A DNA stretch of 44,616 nucleotides from an uncultured Bacteroidota bacterium (GCA_903929195.1 CAIYTT010000094.1:1-44616); one strand, 5' to 3'; counted from the first letter of the stretch, positions 24,345-34,061 are shown. Program-made: numbers and translations. The notes: generated by a model not told the origin, from the sequence alone.

Positions 24345-25079
24345 TTATTTTTTAAATTGCTTAAAAAAATACTTTAATCCGTCTTCCTCCAAAATCATTT
24401 CTCCATTTTGGCATTTTATTACTCTAATTATACGGGTATTTTTACCATCACATTCCAGTGTCAAATCGTGATTTAATGTTTTAATATACCAAGATGCACT
24501 GTCGTCTCTGTCTTGCCCCCCATAGATATATCCTAATTTGCCATCGGTGGAAGGTCCTGTAATAAACATAGACCTTATTTGCGATGCAAGGTCTATTTGT
24601 TGCACTTGTCTATCTGCTGTTCGTTTATAAACCGTCCAATGACCTATCATTTGGTCTATGCTTGTTATGGTATCTATTTTTTCTTCTTTTGCAATTACGA
24701 TTGCTTTTACAGTGTCGGTTGAGTCTATATTAAAACTATAAATGCCTTTCTCGTTTGTTAGCACCATAAAAGCAGGCTTTTTTAAAGCTACCGTATATTT
24801 AGCTGTTCCAAAATCAAGAGCATCTTCTTCTAATGTATAGGTGCCATTATATATAAAACCGTCTTTGTTATGGTACGAAAAAAGGTTTTTGGGTTTAATA
24901 GAAATAAAAAGTGTATCTTTAAATGGAGTAATTACAGAGTCTAAAGTCATCCGTTTTACCTCTCGCCACCGGCTAACAGGCAAATTCTTAGGACTATGTT
25001 TTTTTTGGCTATAAGCACTTGTAGAAAACAGGCATAGAAATAAAACAAATAAATAGAAAGAGGGGTATTGTTTATGCAT
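24345..25079 (-). CDS. Conserved secreted protein of unknown function
   Basis: This 244-residue protein has a signal peptide (residues 1-24, ending TSAYSQ) and no lipobox. The mature part has a basic start (KKHSPKNLPVSRWREVKR), then alternating beta strands such as FIYNGTYTLEEDALDFGTAKYTV, IGHWTVYKRTADR and LTLECDGKNTRIIRV, resembling a lipocalin-like or DUF4488-like barrel, but I cannot assign a family. It is divergent from the nitrilase-family gene, with 81 bases between them. Confidence 0.6.
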   Translation of the reverse strand: MHKQYPSFYLFVLFLCLFSTSAYSQKKHSPKNLPVSRWREVKRMTLDSVITPFKDTLFISIKPKNLFSYHNKDGFIYNGTYTLEEDALDFGTAKYTVALKKPAFMVLTNEKGIYSFNIDSTDTVKAIVIAKEEKIDTITSIDQMIGHWTVYKRTADRQVQQIDLASQIRSMFITGPSTDGKLGYIYGGQDRDDSASWYIKTLNHDLTLECDGKNTRIIRVIKCQNGEMILEEDGLKYFFKQFKK

Positions 25080-25113
25080 TTTTTACTTTATATTTTTTTG
25101 CCTAAGTATTTCT

Positions 25114-25121
25114 TACTTTTG
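25114..25121 (+). promoter_or_regulatory. -7 box (TACTTTTG) for the nitrilase-family gene
   Basis: An exact TAnnTTTG match lies 40 bases before the ATG at 25161, in the divergent gap with the secreted-protein gene. Confidence 0.5.
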
Positions 25122-25160
25122 CAATGTAATTTAAATTAATATATTACCTGTTTATTAAAT

Positions 25161-25946
25161 ATGCCTACCGAACAATTATATATAACGCTAATTCAGCCCA
25201 ATATTGTATGGGAAAATAAAGATGCGAATTTAGCACATTACGAACAATTAATTGCAGCAATTACAGGTAAAAAGCAGGTAATAGTATTACCCGAAATGTT
25301 TAGTACCGGTTTTAGTATGGCACCCGAAAAACTTGCCGAACCCATGGATGGTATTTCACTAAAATGGATGGCAGATATGGCAATACGTTATAAATGCATT
25401 TTAACAGGAAGTTTGATTATTGAAGAAGACAATAAATATTATAACCGAATGCTGTGGGTGCAACCGAATGGGCAAATTGGCTATTACGATAAAAGGCATT
25501 TATTTGCTTATGCAGGCGAAGACAAACATTATACACCGGGACAAACAAGATTTATTGCCCAAGTAAATGGTTGGCGTATTAATTTGCAGGTATGTTATGA
25601 TTTGCGTTTCCCTATTTGGGCAAGAAACCAAAATGAAGAGTATGATGTATTGTTATATGTTGCCAATTGGCCACAGCAAAGAAGCTTAGCCTGGAAAACT
25701 TTATTGCAAGCACGGGCTATAGAAAACATGTGTTATGTTGTGGGCGTAAATAGGGTAGGTACCGATGCTAATGGCAATAAATATACAGGCGACAGTAGTG
25801 TTTTTGGTCCGCTGGGCGAAACATTACTACAAATTACAGAACAGGAATTTTGCCAAACAATTGAGTTAAATAAGTCTATTTTAGAAAAAGCAAGAACAGG
25901 TTTACCCTTCTTGAAAGATGCTGATAAATTTATTTTAGTTCCATGA
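25161..25946 (+). CDS. Nitrilase-superfamily amidase (omega-amidase/Nit2 type)
   Basis: This 261-residue carbon-nitrogen hydrolase shows the Glu-Lys-Cys triad: Glu in VIVLPEMFSTGFSM, Lys in GYYDKRHLF and Cys in LQVCYDLRFPIWARN. The second Glu region is less clear. The sequence is closest to the YafV/Nit2 omega-amidases, which hydrolyse 2-oxoglutaramate or 2-oxosuccinamate made by glutamine transaminases, a metabolite repair role. It is cytoplasmic. Substrate assignment is by family resemblance only. Confidence 0.85.
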   Translation: MPTEQLYITLIQPNIVWENKDANLAHYEQLIAAITGKKQVIVLPEMFSTGFSMAPEKLAEPMDGISLKWMADMAIRYKCILTGSLIIEEDNKYYNRMLWVQPNGQIGYYDKRHLFAYAGEDKHYTPGQTRFIAQVNGWRINLQVCYDLRFPIWARNQNEEYDVLLYVANWPQQRSLAWKTLLQARAIENMCYVVGVNRVGTDANGNKYTGDSSVFGPLGETLLQITEQEFCQTIELNKSILEKARTGLPFLKDADKFILVP

Positions 25947-26053
25947 AATGGTTTTCTACATTAATAGGTAGAATAGCCTATGTATGCAAATTTAGATTCT
26001 GTGATTATACATTTGAATATAAACATGTACTTTTTTGCATTGCAATCGAATTA

Positions 26054-26824
26054 CTAAAATTTTAAGTGTTTTACGGTAACACCATTATTTATTAATTGTT
26101 TTAGAGAATCTATACCTATTTTAAGGTGTGTCTCTGCAAAATTCTTAGTAACTGCGGTATCACTTGTTGCTGTTTTTACACCTTCGGGCACCATTGGCTG
26201 GTCTGATACCAACAATAAAGCACCTGTAGGTAATTTATTGTAAAAACCTGTAATAAAAATAGTGGCAGTTTCCATGTCTATTGCCATAGCTCTTAATTTA
26301 CGCAGATTTGTTTTAAAAACTTCATCATGCTCCCATACTCTACGATTGGTAGTAAAAACGGTTCCCGTCCAATAATCTCGCTGGTAATCTCTTATTGTTG
26401 TAGATATTGCTTTTTGCAATGCAAATGCCGGTAATGCCGGTACTTCCGGTGGAAAATAATCATTGCTCGTTCCATCGCCTCGTATTGCTGCTATTGGCAG
26501 TATTAAATCGCCTACTTTATTTTTCTTTTTTAAGCCACCGCATTTTCCTAAAAATAAAACTGCTTTTGGTGCAATGGCAGATAACAAATCCATTATAGTA
26601 GCAGCACCCGGGCTACCCATACCAAAATTAATAATTGTAATATTGTCGGCAGTGGCACAGGGCATTGGTTTATCAGCACCTATTATTGGTACATTGTGCA
26701 TTTGAGAAAAAAGGCTAACATAATTATTAAAATTACATAACAATATATACTGTCCGAAATCTTTTAATTCCTGCCCGGTATAGCGTGGCAACCAATTTTG
26801 TACAATTTCCGATTTAGTTTTCAT
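26054..26824 (-). CDS. amn: AMP nucleosidase
   Basis: This 256-residue enzyme of the nucleoside phosphorylase superfamily cleaves AMP to adenine and ribose 5-phosphate. Visible blocks are NITIINFGMGSPGAATIMDLL, AVLFLGKCGGLKKK, IAAIRGDGTSNDYFPPEVPA, the catalytic-purine region AIDMETATIFITGF and the base-binding VSDQPMVPEGVKT. Length matches the short Bacteroidota form, which lacks the N-terminal domain of the E. coli enzyme. It converges with the nitrilase-family gene; no clear terminator was seen in the 107-base gap, only a weak ATAGG/CCTAT hairpin near 25965. Confidence 0.9.
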   Translation of the reverse strand: MKTKSEIVQNWLPRYTGQELKDFGQYILLCNFNNYVSLFSQMHNVPIIGADKPMPCATADNITIINFGMGSPGAATIMDLLSAIAPKAVLFLGKCGGLKKKNKVGDLILPIAAIRGDGTSNDYFPPEVPALPAFALQKAISTTIRDYQRDYWTGTVFTTNRRVWEHDEVFKTNLRKLRAMAIDMETATIFITGFYNKLPTGALLLVSDQPMVPEGVKTATSDTAVTKNFAETHLKIGIDSLKQLINNGVTVKHLKF

Positions 26825-26989
26825 AATTTAAAGATACAAATAAATTTATTAGGCATAAACATTATTTTTATATTATTTTATTTTTAGCACATATATGTTA
26901 ACAAACTAATTTTATTGTAATTTTATATTTATAATACAAATATTCCCAAAAGAAAAAATAGTAATTTCGCAAGCAGAAAATATAAAAAT

Positions 26990-27307
26990 ATGCCAGACCA
27001 ATTACCGTTGCCGGAGCAACAACTAAATATTGAATTATCTGAAGAAATGGCTGATGGCAAATATGCTAATCTTGCTATTATTACCCATTCATTTGCAGAA
27101 TTTGTGATAGACTTCGTAACCGTAATGCCCAATGTACCTAAGGCAAAGGTGAAATCGAGAATTGTAATGACACCACACCACGCAAAAAGGCTGATGCGTG
27201 CTTTAATAGACAATATAAAACGTTTTGAGTCTCAATACGGACCTATTAAAGACCAGGAAACACCTAATATGCCCTTTAACTTTGGAGCACCTGCCGGACA
27301 AGCTTGA
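26990..27307 (+). CDS. DUF3467 family protein
   Basis: This 105-residue cytoplasmic protein matches DUF3467: LNIELSEEMADGKYANLAII, FAEFVIDFVTVMPNVPKAKV, SRIVMTPHHAKRLMRAL and LIDNIKRFESQYGPI. The family is widespread in Bacteria, with no known function. It is 13 bases upstream of guaA, and the two are probably co-transcribed. Confidence 0.85.
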   Translation: MPDQLPLPEQQLNIELSEEMADGKYANLAIITHSFAEFVIDFVTVMPNVPKAKVKSRIVMTPHHAKRLMRALIDNIKRFESQYGPIKDQETPNMPFNFGAPAGQA

Positions 27308-27320
27308 TTGAAAAAACACA

Positions 27321-28859
27321 ATGAACGAAAAAATTATAATACTTGATTTTGGTTCTCAATACACACAATTGATAGCACGTACTTTGCGTGAATTAAATGT
27401 ATATTGCGAAATACAACCATATAATAAGCCAATAGAATACTCACATAACCTAAAAGGTGTGCTACTTTCTGGTAGTCCCTTTTCTGTAAATGAAGAAAAC
27501 GCACCTAATCCGGATATTAGTGCAATTGCAGCAAATGTACCTGTACTTGCGGTTTGCTATGGCGCTCAATTAACTGCAAAACAAGGCGGTGGCGATGTTG
27601 GTAAATCTACACATAGAGAATATGGCCGTGCGGTATTAACAGAACTTGTTACCGACCCATTGTTTCAAAATATAAGCAATGGTTCGCAGGTATGGATGAG
27701 CCATAGTGATACCATAAAACAATTGCCTGCTAACTTTAAGGTAATTGCAAAAACAGACTCTATTCCGGTTGCAGCCTTTAAAACAGACTCTACATTTGCT
27801 AAACAGATAGTTTACGGTATTCAATTTCATCCGGAGGTAACACATAGTACTGATGGCAAACAATTACTTAAAAATTTTATTGTAAGTATTTGCGGTTGCA
27901 AACAAGACTGGACTCCGGCTGCATTTATAGATAGTACAGTTAGCGGTTTAAAACAACAAATTGGAACTGAAAAAGTTGTAATGGCTTTAAGCGGCGGTGT
28001 AGATTCTACCGTAGCAGCTATGTTGATTCATAAAGCTATTGGCAAACAATTGTACTGCATTTTTGTTGATAATGGATTATTACGAAAAGATGAATACAAA
28101 CAGGTTTTGGATGCCTATAATCAATCAGGGCTTAATGTAAAAGGTGTTGATGCAAGCTCTACTTTTTATAAAGAACTAAGCAACATTAGCGACCCGGAAC
28201 AAAAAAGAAAAATTATTGGTGGTTTATTCATCGAAGTTTTTCATAAAGAGGCAATACAACTTAAAGATGTAAGTTTTTTAGGGCAAGGTACTATATACCC
28301 CGATGTTATTGAGTCAATTTCGGTACATGGGCCATCGGCAACTATTAAATCGCACCATAATGTGGGGGGCTTACCCGAAATTATGCACTTGTCTTTAATA
28401 GAACCTTTACGTTTTTTGTTTAAAGACGAAGTACGCCGCATAGGTCGTGAAATGGGAATTAGTGAAACCTTTATTGGCAGACACCCGTTTCCGGGTCCCG
28501 GATTAGCAATAAGAATACTTGGTGCTATTACACCCGAAAAAGTGCAACTTTTACAAAATGCCGATGCTATTTTTATAAAGCATCTTAGAGATAGTAATAT
28601 GTATGATAAAGTATGGCAGGCAGGTGCCATATTATTACCAATACAAAGCGTAGGGGTAATGGGCGATGAGCGTACTTATGAGTTTACATGTGCTTTGCGT
28701 GCCGTAACCTCTGTTGATGGTATGACAGCAGACTGGGCACACTTACCCTACGACTTATTAAGTAAAATTTCTAATGATATAATTAATCAAGTACGCGGAA
28801 TTAACCGGGTAGTTTACGATATTAGCTCTAAACCACCCGCTACTATTGAATGGGAATAA
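27321..28859 (+). CDS. guaA: GMP synthase (glutamine-hydrolysing)
   Basis: This 512-residue two-domain enzyme converts XMP to GMP using ATP and glutamine in the last step of guanine nucleotide synthesis. The class I amidotransferase domain (1-190) has its start [20 protein letters not shown], Cys in [12 protein letters not shown] and His-Glu in QFHPEVTHS. The ATP-pyrophosphatase domain has the P-loop [14 protein letters not shown] near residue 220, followed by [11 protein letters not shown], and [12 protein letters not shown]. The C-terminal dimerisation part includes [15 protein letters not shown] and IEWE at the end. Length is standard. Confidence 0.97.
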   Translation: MNEKIIILDFGSQYTQLIARTLRELNVYCEIQPYNKPIEYSHNLKGVLLSGSPFSVNEENAPNPDISAIAANVPVLAVCYGAQLTAKQGGGDVGKSTHREYGRAVLTELVTDPLFQNISNGSQVWMSHSDTIKQLPANFKVIAKTDSIPVAAFKTDSTFAKQIVYGIQFHPEVTHSTDGKQLLKNFIVSICGCKQDWTPAAFIDSTVSGLKQQIGTEKVVMALSGGVDSTVAAMLIHKAIGKQLYCIFVDNGLLRKDEYKQVLDAYNQSGLNVKGVDASSTFYKELSNISDPEQKRKIIGGLFIEVFHKEAIQLKDVSFLGQGTIYPDVIESISVHGPSATIKSHHNVGGLPEIMHLSLIEPLRFLFKDEVRRIGREMGISETFIGRHPFPGPGLAIRILGAITPEKVQLLQNADAIFIKHLRDSNMYDKVWQAGAILLPIQSVGVMGDERTYEFTCALRAVTSVDGMTADWAHLPYDLLSKISNDIINQVRGINRVVYDISSKPPATIEWE

Positions 28860-28944
28860 AGTGTTAGATAAAAAAGGATTCACTTAGTACAAAGATTCGA
28901 ATGGAATAAGTAGCAAAGATTCATATTTAAGTGTATAAAGACTA

Positions 28945-30417
28945 ATGAAGAAAAAATATTTCATATATGCAATAGTAACCACTTTATGGTTTTGTGCATT
29001 TACTACAAATGTAGAGGCGCAGTTTTGGAGAAAATTCTTCGGACACAAAAATACCCAACAAAAAAAGAAAAAAGAGATAGCAGATTCTGCTACTATCAAT
29101 GTATATGCTGCGGAACCTAAGGAAACGAAAAAAGAAAAAAGAAAATCGGAGAAGCTGGAAAGGAAGAAACGAAAAATAGAAAAATACAATCAAAAACATA
29201 ATCAGGATAAAATTTCGGGTGTAAAACGCTTTTTCGGAAAATCTAAAGCAGAGAAAAAGAGAACAACGGAAATACAAACTACGAAAAAGAAAAAATCATC
29301 AATTGCTTATCCGCCTACACAAATAAAAAGTAGGTATAGAATAGATGTTTTAGCATCTATATATCTGGATGAACTTGTAAAAGGCAAAAATGTAACTTTT
29401 AAAGATAAAATACCCGACAAAGCAGCAGCAGGCATAAGTTTTTATGAAGGGGTGATGATTGCTGTCGATAGCTTGAAAAGAGCCAAATTTGATTTTGATT
29501 TTTACATTCACGATGTCTCCTCTAATTACGAATCTACTGATTCATTAATAGAAAATGATAAATTAGATACTTCTGATTTAATTATAGGTGCTGTTACTGC
29601 CCACGATTTACCGATGTTAGCATCGTATTCTAAATCAAAACACATAAATTTTATTTCTGCTTTGTCGCCTACAGATGCCGGTATAAAAAACAATCAGTTT
29701 TTTACATTAATACAACCTACATTAAAAAGCCATTGCGAGTGGATTTTTAATGACTTAGCAAAAAAACATGTTGGTCAGCGTATTCTTCTAGTATATCGCA
29801 ATACACAAACAGGTGATGAAAATGCTTATAAATTTCTAACATCAGATTCTGCATCAGGCAAAGTAGTATTTAGAACCATACTTGCCAATAGCCTACCTAA
29901 CAAAACAATATTAAATAGAGTTATAGATAAAGAAGGCCCGAATGTGTTGGTAATACCTGTTTTAGATATTTTATATGCCGATAGCTTAATAAAAGAATTT
30001 AACAATGATTTTCCGGGTGTATCTTTTGAAATATATGGTATGCCAACATGGGCAGGTTCCGGAATGTTGAAAAGATTTACCGAAAATAATAGTATGAAAA
30101 TTAATATTACTGTGCCATTTAATTTTGATGCCGGCAATGCAAATACCGCTTATGTTGATGCTAAATTTAAAAAAGTTTATGGCGGTAAAACACCGGAATT
30201 AGCCTACCGTGGCTACGAAACCGTAATGTGGTATGGTAATATGCTACGCAAACACGGCACTATTTTTAATACAGAATATAACGATATTTCTTCGGCACCA
30301 TTTACAAAGTTTAATATTAGTTTACAAAAAGACAAAGCCGGTAAAATACTCTACAACGAAAATAAGCACATTATACAATTACAGTATGCCAATAGCAATA
30401 TGGTAGTTTTAGAGTAG
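28945..30417 (+). CDS. Secreted type 1 periplasmic-binding-fold protein with Lys-rich N-terminus
   Basis: This 490-residue protein has a signal peptide (1-25, ending NVEAQ). Residues 30-115 are very rich in Lys and Arg (KKEKRKSEKLERKKRK), probably disordered or cell-wall binding. Residues about 130-460 look like a periplasmic-binding-protein type 1 domain as in branched-chain amino acid receptors: ISFYEGVMIAVDSLK, DLIIGAVTAHDLPMLAS, NFISALSPTDAG, FTLIQPTLKSHCEWI, RILLVYRNTQTGDENAYKFL and PELAYRGYETVMWYGNML. No transporter genes follow, so it is more likely a sensor or envelope protein than a transport receptor. guaA lies 85 bases upstream; whether they share a transcript is unclear. Similar proteins in the phylum often carry LysM repeats; none is seen here. 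Confidence 0.7.
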   Translation: MKKKYFIYAIVTTLWFCAFTTNVEAQFWRKFFGHKNTQQKKKKEIADSATINVYAAEPKETKKEKRKSEKLERKKRKIEKYNQKHNQDKISGVKRFFGKSKAEKKRTTEIQTTKKKKSSIAYPPTQIKSRYRIDVLASIYLDELVKGKNVTFKDKIPDKAAAGISFYEGVMIAVDSLKRAKFDFDFYIHDVSSNYESTDSLIENDKLDTSDLIIGAVTAHDLPMLASYSKSKHINFISALSPTDAGIKNNQFFTLIQPTLKSHCEWIFNDLAKKHVGQRILLVYRNTQTGDENAYKFLTSDSASGKVVFRTILANSLPNKTILNRVIDKEGPNVLVIPVLDILYADSLIKEFNNDFPGVSFEIYGMPTWAGSGMLKRFTENNSMKINITVPFNFDAGNANTAYVDAKFKKVYGGKTPELAYRGYETVMWYGNMLRKHGTIFNTEYNDISSAPFTKFNISLQKDKAGKILYNENKHIIQLQYANSNMVVLE

Positions 30418-30430
30418 TATTATTTTTATG

Positions 30431-30931
30431 CTATATTGCTTTGTGTAGCCAAAGTCTAAGTGTTTGTATTGCAGGTGGGTTTTTATCAATAATATCTAAT
30501 AGAAAATCTTCTATGTTTTTATTTTTAGCCACATCCAGTTTTTTGGCTGCTTTTTGAAACTTTTGATAAGTATCGAAACCATAATTAGCGGCAACCACAT
30601 CACATGATTTTGCAGTAGCCCATGCCCATTTCTCGAATGCCGGATGTAGTCTTATAAGGTGTTTATTCGTATCAGGTAATCTAACAATTAGTAAGCCTTC
30701 CTCCTTTATTCTATCTTCAATAAGCACAAATCTCTTTATATATTCCGTATCCCGTTTAAATTTATCGGTATCAACTAGCCCGATTATATATTCATCCCCG
30801 TCATATTTTTTTATTCCATTTGTAACATCTCCAATACCAGTATAATGCGGAATAGTGCCAATAGGTAATAGTAAAGAAGCAAGAAAGGTATCGGCACAAC
30901 ATTCAGGTAAAATCTTATATAATGTAATCAT
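30431..30931 (-). CDS. Small TOPRIM-like protein paired with an OLD-like ATPase
   Basis: This 166-residue protein starts within the ATPase stop (four-base ATGA overlap). The first strand and helix ILPECCADTFLASLLL (Glu10, Asp14) fit the E-G-x-x-D start of a TOPRIM fold, and IIGLVDTDKFKRD (Asp54-x-Asp56) fits its DxD motif. These are the metal-binding residues that OLD, RNase M5 and AriB-type proteins use for nucleic-acid cleavage. The C-terminal half is helical, with conserved-looking charged and Trp-rich blocks (HPAFEKWAWATAKS and LDIIDKNPPAIQTLRLWLH). No family name is assigned; the TOPRIM reading is inferred from motif spacing. Confidence 0.6.
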   Translation of the reverse strand: MITLYKILPECCADTFLASLLLPIGTIPHYTGIGDVTNGIKKYDGDEYIIGLVDTDKFKRDTEYIKRFVLIEDRIKEEGLLIVRLPDTNKHLIRLHPAFEKWAWATAKSCDVVAANYGFDTYQKFQKAAKKLDVAKNKNIEDFLLDIIDKNPPAIQTLRLWLHKAI

Positions 30932-32028
30932 TTTTCAAAAGAAGATAGGTTGAAGAATATATCGGTATGTGTATCAAGAATATTTTGAATTTCTTTTTCT
31001 TCTAATAGTTTAATTTTTGTTTCATAATTTTCATATCTACCAATAAAAATAGATAAGTCTTCCTTAGGACATTTCTCAATTAGTGTTTGCAAAATATAAG
31101 GGCTATGTGTAGCAATAAAGTATTGATTGCTTGTATTATCAATAATCCTATCGGCAAACAATTTTATATATGGTGGAAAAGAATGATTTTCTGGCTCTTC
31201 AAATATTAAAATAGAATCTGTATTGGTTTCTATTGCTGCCAAATTAAAAATAATTCTTTGCAAGGTATCTGCTGCAAGCGAATAGGGTATCTTGGTAACA
31301 TATCTGCCCACTTTTTTCTGAATATCTAATTTTTCAAATTCTTTATCTAATAATAATTCTAAGCCATATTCATCAAAAAAACTGGCAAATTCGTCCCATA
31401 ATTCTGTATTTTGTTCTATTATAGTAAATAGATTATCGCCATAAGGAGGCAATAAAAATAATGGAAAATGATTTTTATGTTCAGATAGTGTTTTAAAATG
31501 ATATTTTTTTATAGGAGAAAGGATTTCAGGAAGATAAGAAGAATTATGTAGCAACCCATCATTATCTATAAATGCGTAATAGGGTTTCATTTTATTAGTA
31601 TTATTTCCATCATAATTACTTATTAAATTATGAAAGAAAGCCTTTTTATCATTTATATTCGTTTTGGGTTCAGATTCGTTCATAGCATCTAAAATACTAA
31701 TTTCCGGACCTGTAAATATATCATAAGCATTAATGCCATTCATGTGGTATCTAAGAGCTGCAAAACCTAAATTTGAATTTATACATATTTGATTTTTTCT
31801 GTCCAAGTCGTAAAACAGGTTGCTTAATTTTTCATACCTGATATAATCCTGAAAAATTTTTTGACTACCTATACAGTTTTGTGCAAGATATAGACACAAC
31901 GCTTCCAATATATTAGATTTACCTACATTGGGCTTACCAATAAAAATATTAATTCTTTTACAATCCATCTTAATATGTTTGATGGATTTGAAATTATTAA
32001 CCTCCAAATTTGTTATCCTGTTTTCCAT
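30928..32028 (-). CDS. OLD/RecF-like AAA ATPase (AAA_15/AAA_21 type)
   Basis: Starts at the ATG at 32028 (366 residues); an ATG three codons upstream (32037) is also in frame, but the -7 box at 32047-32054 would leave it almost no leader. The N-terminus RITNLEVNNFKSIKHIKM leads to a Walker A, GKPNVGKSNILEAL (residues about 31-44). The insert between about 50 and 240 is long and variable. The signature-like PYSLAADTLQRIIFNLAAIE, Walker B SILIFEEPENHSFP and switch His in YFIATHSPYIL follow. These are typical of SMC/RecF-type ATPases in OLD, PARIS AriA and Septu PtuA. The next gene overlaps by four bases and encodes a TOPRIM-like protein. No toxin, phage or integrase gene adjoins the pair. Confidence 0.82.
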   Translation of the reverse strand: MENRITNLEVNNFKSIKHIKMDCKRINIFIGKPNVGKSNILEALCLYLAQNCIGSQKIFQDYIRYEKLSNLFYDLDRKNQICINSNLGFAALRYHMNGINAYDIFTGPEISILDAMNESEPKTNINDKKAFFHNLISNYDGNNTNKMKPYYAFIDNDGLLHNSSYLPEILSPIKKYHFKTLSEHKNHFPLFLLPPYGDNLFTIIEQNTELWDEFASFFDEYGLELLLDKEFEKLDIQKKVGRYVTKIPYSLAADTLQRIIFNLAAIETNTDSILIFEEPENHSFPPYIKLFADRIIDNTSNQYFIATHSPYILQTLIEKCPKEDLSIFIGRYENYETKIKLLEEKEIQNILDTHTDIFFNLSSFEK

Positions 32029-32046
32029 ATTTTGCAATATATTCTA

Positions 32047-32054
32047 CAAATATA
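32047..32054 (-). promoter_or_regulatory. -7 box (TATATTTG) for the ATPase-TOPRIM pair
   Basis: An exact TAnnTTTG match on the minus strand. Placed relative to the two possible ATG codons it favours the one at 32028, with a leader of about 12 bases. Confidence 0.45.
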
Positions 32055-32251
32055 ATACATTGTAAGTACACTGTTTTAAAAAGGAAAAAAGTAAAATAAT
32101 TTATAATAAAATTATTTTTTATTTAATAAATTCCCTTTATCATTACAAGCAATATATTCTTTTTAAACTCGTTCTATTGATTCAAAGAAAATTATTTGGA
32201 AATTTCGTAATGCTTCTTTAATTTTATAACGTTAATTTTAATTATATTTTT

Positions 32252-33361
32252 ATGAAAAAAATAATTATTTCTATATGTATAGTTGCTTTGATGGCAATTG
32301 CTTATTCTTGCAATAAAAGCATTAATCCGCCATCGGGTACTGTTTATCTAGATTTGCCGTCTAAAGCTTATACCTACTTCAATAAGGAGTCTTTGTCATT
32401 CGACAATACACTAAATGAGAAAGCAACCTTAGGAAGAGTCTTATTTTATGACGGGCATTTGTCTGTAAACAATACAATTGCTTGCGCTACTTGCCATAAA
32501 CAAAATAATGGTTTTGCCGACAATGTTGCTTTCAGTACCGGCTTTGAGGGTAGATTGACGAAAAGAAATTCTAAAAGCATATTAAATTTAATAGGCTTTG
32601 ATTCTTTTTTTGAAAAAAATTCCATTTACTCAGTAGGTCAATCACTTTTTTGGGACGGAAGAGAAAATATTTTAGCTAATTTAGTTGACCGCCCTATTAC
32701 CAACCACGTAGAAATGGGCATTGATGATGCCAATACAATACCTTCCAAATTAGTTTCGCTACCTTTTTATAATTCATTATTTAAAAATGCTTATTATGGC
32801 GATAGCACTATAACATCAGCAAGAATATCTGAATGTATTGCTATTTTCATGGCATCTATACAATCTAAAAGTTCTAAATACGACCAATACTTACAAGGAA
32901 ATATAATGGTATTAAATGCATCTGAAACCAATGGTATGAATTTATTTAATGGGAAATATAATTGTGGAAGTTGCCACCATTTACAAACTAATTTCTATAC
33001 CATGTCTGACTTTAAAGACATTGGGCTTGATGAAAGCTATACGGATTTAGGCTTAGGAAATATAACACAGAGTACTGTTGATAATGGGAAATTTAGAGTG
33101 CCAAGCCTACATAATGTAGCCTTAACTGCACCTTATATGCACGACGGCAGATTTAAAACACTTGATGAAGTATTAGAACATTATAGCCATAATATTTTAA
33201 ACAGCCCTAATTTAGATACTGCATTAAAATCGGGTTCGCAGCCAATATCTATGAATATTTCTACTGAAGACAAAGCTGCTCTTATTGCTTTTTTAAATAC
33301 ACTTACTGATTTCACAACCATTGTTGACCCAAAATTTTCCAATCCATTTAAAGTAAAATAA
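32252..33361 (+). CDS. Di-haem cytochrome c peroxidase family lipoprotein
   Basis: This 369-residue protein has a lipobox (IAYSC, Cys20), so it is anchored as a lipoprotein. Two c-type haem sites are seen: CATCH (78-82) and CGSCH (238-242). Other family blocks are ATLGRVLFYDGHLSVNNT, LFWDGRENILANLVDRPI, NHVEMGI and FRVPSLHNVALTAPYMHDG, with a distal Met or His ligand possible in APYMHDGR. The family (CCP/MauG) reduces hydrogen peroxide or oxidises other substrates in the periplasm. The next gene starts four bases after the stop, so the two are coupled. Length matches family members. Confidence 0.9.
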   Translation: MKKIIISICIVALMAIAYSCNKSINPPSGTVYLDLPSKAYTYFNKESLSFDNTLNEKATLGRVLFYDGHLSVNNTIACATCHKQNNGFADNVAFSTGFEGRLTKRNSKSILNLIGFDSFFEKNSIYSVGQSLFWDGRENILANLVDRPITNHVEMGIDDANTIPSKLVSLPFYNSLFKNAYYGDSTITSARISECIAIFMASIQSKSSKYDQYLQGNIMVLNASETNGMNLFNGKYNCGSCHHLQTNFYTMSDFKDIGLDESYTDLGLGNITQSTVDNGKFRVPSLHNVALTAPYMHDGRFKTLDEVLEHYSHNILNSPNLDTALKSGSQPISMNISTEDKAALIAFLNTLTDFTTIVDPKFSNPFKVK

Positions 33362-33365
33362 ATAT

Positions 33366-34061
33366 ATGAAGAAATACTTAGCAATTCTAACTTTAAGCGT
33401 ACTAACATTGAATGCAAATGCACAAACAGACAGTACTACAACTAAAAAAGATAAACTTTTCGACCATTCTATTGGTATTCAGGTAAATGATTTAATAAGG
33501 CAAGTATTTAATTTTAATAATACAAGTACTAACACAAATACGAATCCGTTTTTACTTACTTATACTATAAATGCTGCAAAAACAGGGTGGGGAATAAGAA
33601 TAGGTACCGGGTATAACTATAATTCGGCAACCACTAACGATGGCATTAATAAAAAGACTACCGATATAAATGACTTACAATTAAGATTAGGCATAGAAAA
33701 ATCGTTTAAATTGGCAGGTAATTGGAGTGCAGGAGCAGGTATTGACGGCTTATATAATACTAATAACGACAATACCAAAGCACTAACCATAAGTTTTGAT
33801 ACAGTAACCGTAAATACAAAAACGGTTCTAAGTACTTATGGTGGTGGTGCTATGGCATGGTTAAGGTATAGCTTTACTAAAAATATACTTATAGGTACCG
33901 AAGCAAGTTTTTACTATTTAACCGGATACCAAACTATTACTACAACTACCAAATATAGTAGCTCGCCAACCTATAACCCAACGCCCGACAAAAACGACAA
34001 TAAAATATCTAACGGCAGCATAAGCCTACCTATTGTTTTTTATGCAATAGTTAAGTTTTAG
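33366..34061 (+). CDS. Secreted beta-barrel-like protein of unknown function
   Basis: This 231-residue protein has a signal peptide (1-19, ending NANAQ) and is rich in Thr, Asn, Gly and aromatic residues in alternating strands (WGIRIGTGYNYNS, LQLRLGIEKSFKL, WSAGAGIDGLY, AMAWLRYSF, ILIGTEASFYYLTGY), ending in Phe (PIVFYAIVKF). This fits a small outer-membrane barrel of about eight to ten strands. It starts four bases after the cytochrome c peroxidase gene, so it is probably a partner or co-expressed protein. The substrate or role is not evident. Confidence 0.7.
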   Translation: MKKYLAILTLSVLTLNANAQTDSTTTKKDKLFDHSIGIQVNDLIRQVFNFNNTSTNTNTNPFLLTYTINAAKTGWGIRIGTGYNYNSATTNDGINKKTTDINDLQLRLGIEKSFKLAGNWSAGAGIDGLYNTNNDNTKALTISFDTVTVNTKTVLSTYGGGAMAWLRYSFTKNILIGTEASFYYLTGYQTITTTTKYSSSPTYNPTPDKNDNKISNGSISLPIVFYAIVKF

